From Takakia lepidozioides (Eukaryota > Streptophyta > Takakiopsida > Takakiales > Takakiaceae): a stretch of 64,000 nt of DNA. The position numbers and the translations under genes were made by a program. The notes below the pieces were generated by a model, which was not told where the DNA came from, did no database searches, and saw nothing but the letters and a program-made list of their open reading frames with translations. Positions 35,982-45,660 of this stretch are shown in pieces; within the stretch, counting starts at the first letter, position 1, and each line of letters starts with the position of its first letter. The stretch spans positions 52,390,001 through 52,454,000 of the forward strand of contig CM060733.1 in NCBI GenBank assembly GCA_030704615.1, written 5' to 3'.

Positions 35982-36811
35982 ATGGTCAACCAAAACATTT
36001 TGAGCGGGCAGCTTCTTCCTCCTTTCGCGTTCTCTACAGTAACTCTGTGTTTGCTTGCTCTGTGCGTGCTATCTTGTTTGCGCGAGGACATTATGTCAGA
36101 AATTGCCGATTCTAGTAGAGGTGAGGGAGCGATCGTCGATACAATGATGAGAGATATCTACAGAGGTTGGGTCAAAGAAAATAGACGAGTTAAAATGAGA
36201 AAGAAGGCAAGGAAAGAGCACAGAACTGGAACGAGTTAGAGATGCATCATCTCTCAGTTGCCAAGAAGATTGAGTGGGAGGCTTGGAAAGGTTCAAATGC
36301 TAGAGGGAACATGATTTTCAACAGAGAAAAATGGGAAAAGATTGTGGCACACCTTCAGAGCAATGGAGTACAAGAAAGGGACATCAAAGGATGTACGCAA
36401 GTGATGAACAAGTATCGGGATATCAAATGACATGACGATCATGCCACAGAATCTTAGGACTATTGGACTATGACAATTCAGGAGAGATGGACTCTTGGAT
36501 TGCCAAAAGTCTTTTCACGCTGGCTCTTCGATGACATGGATTTTCAAGGCGAGAGAGCTTGCAATATGCTCAATACTACAGCAAGCAGTATGATGGTAAG
36601 ATCATACCCTAAACGACTTGTAAACTCAGATTCAAAGAGCTCTGGAAAATTCAGCTACCTTGTAAATATAGATTCAATTCTACTGCCTCTCACGGTCCAG
36701 CATACTTCGTCGAGAGCCCCATTGTTGTTGCATGACACAGTGCTGCTGGGTGTGTGCAAGTATACGGGACATTATAACTTGTCACTCATACAACCCACAA
36801 TTGAGGAATAG
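35982..36811 (+). pseudogene. Myb/SANT-like fragment
   Basis: The frame at 36242-36430 has KKIEWEAWKGSN, REKWEKIVAHLQSNGVQERD and CTQVMNKYRDIK, the tryptophan spacing and helix pattern of Myb/SANT-like domains found with PIF/Harbinger-type transposons. The preceding frame (35982-36239) is basic at its C-terminus (RRVKMRKKARKEH) and ends in a stop just before. The following frame (36470 onward) continues with ERWTLGLPKVFSRWLFDD. Stops separate the three, so this is a remnant or unspliced exons. Confidence 0.4.
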
Positions 36812-37495
36812 TGTAGAGGCAGAGATGGTCATATCAGAGGCAGGGAATTAGAGGGAGGGCGGAGGGAGACGGAGGGCAGCAAGGCCATTGCCATAGCTCT
36901 CTTTCTCTAAACTCACTCATCCATCTGGTTAATCCCCCTTCATTCCTTCCATTCAGTAGGGGGTGTCTATATTGTATCATCACGAGCAGCCTTTGGGATT
37001 GTTCTTACCAGTGGGGGGTTCTATTGATTTGCATGTACCCTCAGGGTTTGGATTAGTAAAACTTCAATTGAAAACTTCATAGCCAATGGATGGAGAGAGA
37101 TAGAGAAGAAGTTGTGTTTGGGAGACTCAAAGGGCCCAAGGGAGTGAGAACAGAAACTGAACCAAAGAAGTTCTGGAATACTGAAACAAAGCCAAATAAC
37201 TGCCTAAGCTTGCCATGAAGGCGTATTGCCCTCAGAGAGATGTACTGATAAGAAATGAAATAAATGAAATGGTACTTTATAACGTCCGCGGAAAGCTCAA
37301 AGAGCTTATGGGACAAAATGGGAAAAAAACATGAGGAAACAAAACCAGAGCCAAAAACACTAATGCTCGAGGGACTCTGTTTGCTGTAGCCTTGTGGCAA
37401 TAGACCCCGCGCCCAGTTTGGGCAGAACAAAAGGGACCAGAAACTACCTTTGTGGAGGGTCACTCCGGTAGTATGACTTACCTTGATACAAACAA

Positions 37496-37717
37496 TTAGT
37501 TCGGGCTTTCCAGATAAGGCCAGGGCTTTAGGCTCAGCCTCAAGATTTTGACAGTTAACAGAGGTGCCGAGACAATGTTCTTGATTGTCCTGAAGAGGGT
37601 CACTCTCTGGTGAGAATATCCTGGACAGTGTATCAGAACATGGATATTGTCTTCAGACTGCCCACACTTTGGGCAATTACAATCTCCTCTGCCTGTCTGC
37701 ATCTTCTTATTGTTCAA
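37496..37717 (-). pseudogene. LINE-type zinc-binding tail (zf-RVT-like)
   Basis: CNCPKCGQSEDNIHVLIHCP followed by GYSHQR has the C-x2-C...H...C pattern of the zinc-binding segment at the C-terminus of many plant LINE reverse transcriptases. It is isolated from the LINE at 27-30 kb. Short, so tentative. Confidence 0.45.
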
Positions 37718-39312
37718 AGGTAGGCTTCCCGCCCCAAGCTTAAATTAAGTAAGATCCTTCACAATAGTGGGACAGTAGCGTTGACAAGGTGAACTTTCTT
37801 CACATAAGATGTGCAGGAGTCTGCGACAGTTTGACTGAATTCTGGTCTGATCATATTGTGTGGATTGTACCCCTAGCTGTTGAGTGGAGTCAGAATCTCG
37901 CTGTGCTCTACAAAAACTGCTTTTACAGTCCGTAGTAGAGGTTGTTCTTAATCAGGGCATGAAAGTAGGATGCGCAAGGTCTCTGTTCCCTGGAGTTTGC
38001 AAGGTACTTGAGAGGGTTGACACTGGCGCTGCTGACCTGATACCAGGTCGTTTTCACAGACCACTCCAAACTCTAGTCCAGACTATTGAGATAAGTTTTT
38101 TTTTCTGACTACGTACAGACACGGGCAGCACACACAAGAGGTCTTTTTGGGTTGATGGTCTGTTGAATCCTCCGTGGGTGAAAGAAAAGCTAGCTGCTTT
38201 CATGACGCAAGGTCCAGGACAACATGGTGAGGGCACCTTCTTCAACACAATCCCTGGAAGTTATGAAAGTCATTGCTCTCTCATAAATGTGATGTGGTTC
38301 GCTTCACCCATCGCAGTTATCCTTCACTAAGTCGGTTTTGCGCTACGTTTCAAAACATGGAAACACCCTTCTGACCACTGCACTTTGGGTATGTTCGACA
38401 ATATGGCTGAACCAGATGTGCTGTCCTGGAATGGATGATCGCAGGACATCCCCAGTATGGTTGTCATATGGAGGCCCTGCTATTTCAATGGAAGGCTTGT
38501 AGCTGGACAATATCACCTTTAAATGGTTCTCTCTGCATGCAGCCACAGTGGCCTACTGGACGAAGGAAGATGCTTGTTTCCATGAGTCAAGATCATGGTG
38601 TCACTGTAACAGTAATGCACGTTGGCTACCTGGTGGACCGTCTTGGAAGTGCAGGGCGTTTGGATGGATAGTGGGGTTGGGATGTTTGCTAGAACAAATA
38701 TAGGCTGTTATTGTCAGCTGCTAGCAGCAAGGTGAGGATATATCTTACATGATTGGTGCAGAGAAAGGGATAGAGTGTGGTCCAGATTCCAAGCACGTCT
38801 TCAGACCCACACACTGTTGCAGCGGAAGAGAAAACAGTATGTAAGCATTCGACATTGATCCTAGCTAAAAGTTTCCAGGACCCTCATGTCAGTGTTGCAG
38901 GCAGGACTGGTGATCCATGACCACTTGTTGTGGATGGTGTACCTCCATTTTGTAACCTGCTATGTCTCCCCTTTCTCAGGCCATGAGCACTAGCTTCCCT
39001 TTGCAGATTGCACTTGGTTATATAACAGTTGAGAACTAAATCAAACTCAATTCCACAAAATAATCATTTGATTCAGATTCGAGCATTTTCCCCTAATACA
39101 TACTATTCCCGTCCCTCCTTTCTAGATCGAGAATCTCTCCTACTAAGAAACTACAACTCCTCTAGCTGTCACCATGTCCACAACCCCTTTGCTTTGAAAG
39201 TGAATTCCGACATGAATCATGAATCTTCCGCATTTTCTTATGCTAAACTCAATCCAACTTTAGCTACAGACTGATGGTTGGTATTGTTATATCTTCAGGA
39301 GTCTTCGTGATG
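37718..39312. other. Stretch without a recognised gene
   Basis: It lies downstream of the polyphenol oxidase gene and contains only short ORFs without family features. Confidence 0.4.
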
Positions 39313-42300
39313 TCATTGGGCAAGCTCTATCCAAATGGATTGAATGACGATGGCAGTATCCTTGCTTCTGGGCACAAGACTAACCAGAATGCTGGACTCC
39401 TTCTCAAGGCCAAGCTGCTTCAGCTTCGAGCTGATGCCCACCCTGAAGGAATGATCAGGGCTACGAGTGTGTTCTAGGGGATTTCCAGCAGTCGGATAGG
39501 GGAAGAAAGCGCCTGCATATTCTGTACAACTCCAGGGTGTATGCTCATCCGCCTCAGGTAAATTCAAAAACAGGACAAACCCTACTGGTCTACCTGATGG
39601 TATCCTTATGCCTTCAATGGCAAGGACCTCTTCTTGAAACCCTGGTTCCTCTGATTGCATCCCAAAAGCTTTAGGCTCCGTGGTTTGGATGATAATGGGC
39701 ACTGGCCTTGAGATGTGAGCCTGGAACACTGCACCCCTAAGAGTAATGTTTCTAATATGCAACATTTGTGGTCCTCGTGTGGCAATCAAATCACAATCCT
39801 TAGATGTTCGCTCTGTCTGCCATGAAGGGAAGATGAACCTTGCAAGCTTGGTGATGCCCCTCATAAGTTGCTCCAAGAACTCTGGAGCACAATCTGAAGA
39901 CACTGAAACTGGAGCTGGCTTGGTGCTCAGACGGGTCGAATTGAACCATAGCCAGTCATTCTCTACCTCTTCGTACTTGTAGCGAAATTTTTCCATATCA
40001 AGAGAGTCTGCTACCTGTACAAATCAATAAGCAGTGTCTTCACTGTTACTTAAAACATTCCAAATTTGCACCAAAGCTGTTCGTACATTGTAGACCCATT
40101 CTAGAGAGGGAAGGCGAGATAAGGAAAACCAACCGTCACACGAACAAGATCAGCGTTTTCATCGTAGAAGACAAACTCCGCATTGAGCCAGTCAGGGTCG
40201 GTAAGGTCGCCACGATGACCTCCTGGCAGGTGCTTCCACAGATCCCACAACCGGTCCACATTCGTATGATGTGCAAAGAAGATGGGATCTCTCGCTGCAG
40301 AGGAGCATCGGGCCATGTCCTCACTCCGTACCTCCCTCTCATCTCCTGCCCCCACATGCACACAGAAATCAAATAAATCGCCAAACCTCTCTGCAACACT
40401 GCATCCTCGCCTTGCATGAAGGCTCCCAGGAACTAGAAAGTTGTGACTTTGATACTCTAGCATCTCGAAACAAATTGCATGGAAGGCTTATAAACAACAA
40501 TGCTTCTGTAGCCATTGATTGCATGTCACGCCAACAGGATTCCAGAGTAAGAACTAAGAAACCTGTCCAAAAGTGGACAGCGGCATGGGGGTGACCCTCG
40601 AAGTGGGAAGAGGAATGGGGCGGATCGTCGCCGGCGCGGAAAGGGCCGCCGAGAAACAGGAGCGGGGTGGTAGCGGCGGTCACTACCGCGCTGTGTAGCA
40701 CTTGTCTATTGATAGCCCGCTGTTCTTTCGGGCTGGCGACTGCGGCCGCCGGGTCGTAGCGGCCGTAGTAGGAGAGGTCGATAATGGCGGGGGGCTGGTG
40801 GGCCGGGCTGCGTTTCTCGTCGAACAGCCCGACGTTTCGGCGGTCGACGTACATGGAGGGGAGCACGTTGGAGGGCGGGTCGACGTCGGCCTGGTTGTCC
40901 CATTGCCAGAAGGGCAGCGCGAAGGTGTCGTCGTCCAACAGCCTTGCGAGTATTCGCTCGTGAAAGTAGACGTACCAGCGATGGTAGGGTTGCAGCAGCC
41001 AGTTCTTGTGCACATCAATCTTCTTCGTCGAGTTCACTTGCCTGCGATCACAGCGAGTGAGATCCAGTCTGAGACAATTAGAAGTCACAGTCTCAGCAAA
41101 TCGTGGCTGGTAATCTAGTGGTAATCGGTGGATGATGCGGGAAGTTCTTGCCCGAGTACATTCCGCTGTTTAAAGGTGGGCCCGTGCTGGAGCAGATGAT
41201 ATAAGAGAGTGGAAATCATTGTTCCACCCTGTTACGCGGTGGAGCATGTGTTTCCACGCTGGCTCTGCATCAACCCTAGAAGATATCTCATGGAAGGGAC
41301 AAGAATGTGCTCCACGAATCTCCCTATGGCAACATTCTGGGAGCACGGGTATGCTCCCGGCCCCAGTGGGAGCACTGGTCCGGAAGTTGTGCTTCAAAAT
41401 GCCCTAAAAGGTTACAAAGGAAAATCTAGAAGGTTTTTGCGGGAGAGGCCATGCATACCTAATAGCTCGAGTTTTCTTGGTGTATGTTCACGAACTAGTT
41501 CGTACAATTAAGCACTTCGATGAGTTACTGGCTAGATTGTGCAACTTCGAAAGAATTGCTCCGTAAGGTTCCTTGTAGCTAACCCCTCGCTGTGAAATTA
41601 AAATCTGTCAAATCTGCATTATCATTCCTCGTTGCTAATGTGACAATTGAGTACGTACGAGGTCTCTCTCCTAGGCTCGCTCCAGGAGAAGAGGATGGGG
41701 AGAACAGTATTCTACCAACTGTGTGATGGGTACCGACAAGGAGGAAACTGCAGGAGATAAAACTGAAATGCCACGAGGACAGGGCAACACATAGAGAGAG
41801 CGGTTCTTTAGACTTCTACATCCTGAGCCCTATGACGTCATTTGTACTGCGATTATACAGGATCAACCTGTTCGGGAGATTGCGGCAAAGAAGAGAATCG
41901 AAGAGTGGGACTCAACTGACTATCATTGAGGGAGAGCAACTACTGCCAGGGCGTAGTCTTAAGAATGCTTGCCTGTATGCGGAACAGTAGGCACAGTGAA
42001 CGTTGGACTGACGACGGAACGATCGGGGGTCTTCATCTGGAAGCGCTTTCATCAGTTCGTAAGCTCGATTGAGCTTCTCTATGTACGCCTGATCCACGTT
42101 GTGTGTGGATCGTCTTACCCGCACAGGCAAGTCTGTGTTGAATTGAAACTTGATTTCGGGTCTCTTGGGGGGCAGAAAGCAGCAGTCTAGTGGAAGATCG
42201 TTTACAATGGTAGGTTTGCACCTGGTCAAGTCTGGGCCTAGCACCGGAGCGGCATGTACAGTATGTATCTTCCTACTACACCACGCCATAGCTATTAGCA

Positions 42301-42364
42301 TAATCGCCCACAACAATTTCCGTGTGCCCAATCCACATCCTGGATGCAGTCCTTCCCTACCCAT
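39313..42364 (-). CDS. Polyphenol oxidase (tyrosinase-type copper enzyme), four exons
   Basis: Exons 42364-41973, 41041-40563, 40345-40134 and 40014-39313 sum to 1785 bases, phases agree throughout, and the product is 594 aa. Intron 1 starts GC (GCAAGC) and ends AG; introns 2 and 3 are GT-AG. Residues 1-38 form a signal peptide (RKLLWAIMLIAMAW core). The CuA site has His123 in NVHCAYC with the thioether-type Cys127, His142 (DVH) and His151 (PYHRWYVYFHE). The CuB site has His283 and His287 (HPHAAVHFWTG) and the His-His at 316-317 in RDPIFFAHHTNVDRLWDLW. A DPDWL segment and the KFRYKYE-type C-terminal domain follow, as in plant enzymes. Family role: oxidation of o-diphenols (and in some, monophenols) to quinones, usually in plastid lumen or secretory compartments. 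No frameshift; the gene looks intact. Confidence 0.92.
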
Positions 42365-42843
42365 AGTTGTTCCCCACAAATCCCGAGACCAACTAATAAG
42401 ATACCAGCTGGACTCTGCGAGAGAGACTAAGTGACATGAATAGAGAACAATGCCCTGAACTAATGTTTCGAATTCCCCTCGAAGCTGCAGAGTTTTGGAC
42501 ACGCCCAGATGTGCCGTGCAAACAGCTCAGGAAACAGCGACTGCTCCAACTCTACTCTGAGAGTCCCCGATACATGATGACCACAGGAGTTTCCAGCGCA
42601 GTGTTTAGGTGTGTGGGCCTCCTTCCAATGTGTGTTGGCTGACGCACTGAATTAGCAGGAGCCACGTTACTTGTTTTGTTGCTTTCTGGACAGGCGTCAT
42701 TATGGCTGCAGGACTGGCTGAGCCGCACTGTAGGCAAAACACTCCAAGGATCTCGTTTTCTCCCTCAAGACCAGAAGAGCTCTTCCGTTTCATCGAGTCA
42801 TAAATACAGCTCAGATGTGAGTCTATCTTAACCCTTAAACGCC
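42365..42843. other. Upstream region of the polyphenol oxidase gene
   Basis: No TATA box stood out. 42640-42681 (TGACGCACTGAATTAG... to GTTTTGTTG) recurs with a few changes at 59376-59417, so part is a dispersed repeat. At 42829 the text TTAACCCTTAAACG resembles a piggyBac-type end, but no partner end was found. Confidence 0.4.
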
Positions 42844-42880
42844 CAGTGCTTTTTGTTGATATTTTGGAAAAAGGTTAACC

Positions 42881-43218
42881 CGGTGTTTTTTTTTCATATT
42901 TCCAAAATCGCTGGCGGGGCCACATGTGAATTCCACCCAGTGCCCATGTGGCGAGAATATAGCTTTCGACCTGGAAACTCGGTCAGCTACTTGTACAAAG
43001 GAATTATAGGGGGTAAAATCAGAGATTTTCGCCAAAAAGCACCAGGAGATAAATTTCAGGACTCTGATCTTGCCGACGTGGACCAATGAAAAAATGAAAC
43101 CTGGAATATAGCCACTTTTCTAACTTGCCACCTTGATATTCTCGCCACATGGGCACTGGGTGGAATTCACATGTGGCCCCACCAGCGATTTTGGGAAATA
43201 TGAAAAAAAACAACACTG
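42881..43218. repeat. Foldback repeat with about 80-bp inverted arms
   Basis: Left arm 42881-42960 and right arm 43136-43218 are near-perfect reverse complements (core GGGGCCACATGTGAATTCC), separated by 175 bp. No clean target duplication was found. It could form a long hairpin RNA. Confidence 0.88.
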
Positions 43219-43671
43219 GTACACACATGGCAGTTTCCAGCATGTCAAATCTTCCCCACCCCCTCTCGAGAGTGACCTGGATGGGGGTGACACCAAAGGG
43301 AGCGTCACCCCAATTGAAATTTGAAAAAGTCCAAATTTGGATGTATAAAATGTACACATAGGAGTTACACGAGGCATGGGGTGACACAGACCAGGGTAAT
43401 CCAGAAATCCAGAGCAAAAAGATATCTATGCACGCCTGCTCACAAATTGCACAACCAGAATTTGAAACCATCCCCATCGTTGGATGTGAGTTTGCTTTTA
43501 CAACTACACTTCTTGAAAGACAAAAATATTAGTTTTACTGTTTTTTAATGTCGGGTTCAAATCTTCTTAGCCACAAATTTCACACAGCTTTATGTGCCCA
43601 CATGGAGCCTCCATAGACGTTTAGATGGGGCCATTTGGACAAATATGCAAGGTTTGGTGATTGGTCAACAC

Positions 43672-44515
43672 CAGTGTTGTGCGGTTCTTGCCATATTGAA
43701 GGAACCGCCAGTTCCGGTTCCTTGGTATATTTAAAGAGGCGGTTCCGGTTCCAGATCCGGTTCTTTTTTGTGAAGCTGTTCCGGTTCCGGTTCCAAAATT
43801 CATGAGCAGATTCCGGTTCCGGTTCCGGGTATTTTTTGGGAAGGAACCGCCGGTTCCAGTTTCCGGTTCCGGTTCTCTATTTTTTGAATTTAAAAATATA
43901 TATTAATTTTTTGATCATTTTTTTATAAATCTGAAAATGATTTGTGAATCCCCATTAGTTATATCAAATATTTTGACTGAAAAGAAACAACATTCATATA
44001 CAAGTGAAAAAATAAATATATAAAACCCTGCCTACGCTGCTAAGGCGCTGCTGCAGCACATTGCGGAGGTGGGAGGTGCGAGACCACAGAACCAGGAAAA
44101 CCAAGCACAAAAAAAGAAAAAAAGAAAAAAACCCCGATGCTACCTCACCCCGCGCTGCTAAGCTGCTCCCTCCCCCACGCGCTGGTGTGCTGATCCCTCA
44201 CCCCTGCACGGAGGCGTGCTGCTCCCTCCCGCGCTGAAGTCGCGCTACTGCAGCAGATCGCGCAGATTGGAGGTGAGAGACGACAGATCGCTGGAAAAAA
44301 AAAAAAACAACCCTAGTGCGGGAACTGGATCCGGAACCGTCATTGACCCCCGGTTCCGGTTCCCAGCCGGTTCCTGGAAAATCCTGTACCCGCTGGTTTC
44401 AGTTCTGGAACTGGTCGTACCTACTCCCCCGGTTCCAGTTCCGGTTCCGGTTCCCAGGAACCGGAACCGGAACTACCGGTTCCAAACCGCCTAAGCGGGT
44501 ACCCGCACAACACTG
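43672..44515. mobile_element. hAT-type MITE with GGTTCC subterminal repeats
   Basis: It has 13-bp perfect terminal inverted repeats (CAGTGTTGTGCGG at the left) and an exact 8-bp target duplication GTCAACAC at 43664-43671 and 44516-44523. Both ends (43690-43880 and 44320-44490) are packed with GGTTCC/GGAACC words. The AT-rich and GC-rich middle has no transposase. CAGTG-type ends and 8-bp duplications are hallmarks of hAT elements. Confidence 0.93.
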
Positions 44516-44771
44516 GTCAACACCAATGTGGCCTCATTTGGACCACCCGCATGGAGAGAAAGAGATGCCACATTTAAAAGCTGGAAACGTGACCTCATCT
44601 CCCTTTGCTCCACATTAGCTTACCATACGAAGCATCCGATCGAATCAATTATGTGCTAAGTGGGGTATCCAATGTGCTAAACTCTTGTGAAACACATCTG
44701 AAAAATCACCTAGGGATTGAACAATTGCAGCCCACTTTGGGCCTAACTGGCATTTAGGGGTCTCCCTCTAA

Positions 44772-45192
44772 GAGCATCTCCAACGATGAACGCCATCGGG
44801 CCCGCCAAGCTGCTCATGGCGTGGAGTTTGGCGGAAGGACGTCCACCGGGGGTCACCTTAAATCCCGCGCCAAGGTGGGCTGGCTAGCCTGCAGAAGCCA
44901 CGTGGTGACTCCAGGCTGCGCCACACCTGCTCTTCATATCCCTAAAAAACAAGAGCGCATGTTCCTCATAACTCATGCGCGACGTGCATGCACCGGATTT
45001 GCTCCCTGTGCTTGGGCGTGCACGTGCGCGCTTGGCGAGGTACGCCAAAGATGGAAAATATGGCGTACCCCTGCCCTTGGCGTAGGTCGCGGAGCCCTCC
45101 CCGCCAACACTAGGTACGCTGGGTCACGATTTAGGAAACGCCATGCCAAAATGGCGTTGGAAATGGCATGGCGTACCTGGTTGGCAGTGCTC
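44772..45192. mobile_element. MITE with TAA target duplication
   Basis: Termini GAGCATCTCCAAC and (right end, reversed) GAGCACTGCCAAC match at 10 of 13 bases and are flanked by TAA at 44769-44771 and 45193-45195. The 3-bp TAA duplication fits PIF/Harbinger (Tourist-like) MITEs. Its right end is 92 bp left of the gypsy element. Confidence 0.65.
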
Positions 45193-45284
45193 TAAGACCG
45201 AACGACCCAGCCATGGATAACCCACTCTCACCCAAGAACTTCATGTAAAGTGGGTTGCAGCGGCCTAAGTTTCAACGTAGTCTT

Positions 45285-45618
45285 TGTCAAGTTATTTTAC
45301 CACTAGTGTGAAACTAGCTAGGAAATAGCTAGCTTTTACATATTGACATTTGGGATTGGCCCAAGTGTCAATCCAGGGGTCAAGGCAGATTTAGGCCCTG
45401 GAGTGGTTATCTTCACGGCAAGCGCGGAAGGCTCATCTTTCTCAAGTTGAGCCTCACCGCACCTAGCTATGGCGCCGTAGTGTGGATTCCCCATGGCATG
45501 GGGTGCACGTGGCTTGACTTGTATTTGAGTGATGAGGTTATATATGCATGAGTTTATGCTTCAGCTTTGTGAGCTCTCATGAGCTTGTGCTTGTATGTCT
45601 TCCTCCTCTTCTTTATCA
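45285..45618 (+). repeat. Left terminal repeat, B segment only
   Basis: Matches 56687-57018 at about 97% by eye. It starts TGTCAAG and ends CTTTATCA. The roughly 190-bp A segment found twice at the right end is missing here. Confidence 0.92.
45539..45545 (+). promoter_or_regulatory. TATA box in the LTR B segment
   Basis: TATATAT, repeated at the same place in the right copy near 56942. It would set the transcription start within the last 50 bp of B. Confidence 0.5.
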
Positions 45619-45633
45619 CTCGAGAAAGATCAG

Positions 45634-45660
45634 CTCGTATCTGTGAGTGCCAGATACGAG
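45634..45660 (+). other. Hairpin just inside the left LTR
   Basis: CTCGTATCTG and CAGATACGAG form a perfect 10-bp stem with a 7-base loop, starting 16 bases after the LTR end, where the primer binding site is expected. No match to a common tRNA 3' end was evident. Confidence 0.6.

Noticed and set aside
42829-43218. hAT or piggyBac element around the foldback
   Set aside because: CAGTG and TTAACCCTT texts are present at the left, but flanking 8-mers do not match and no opposite end was found.
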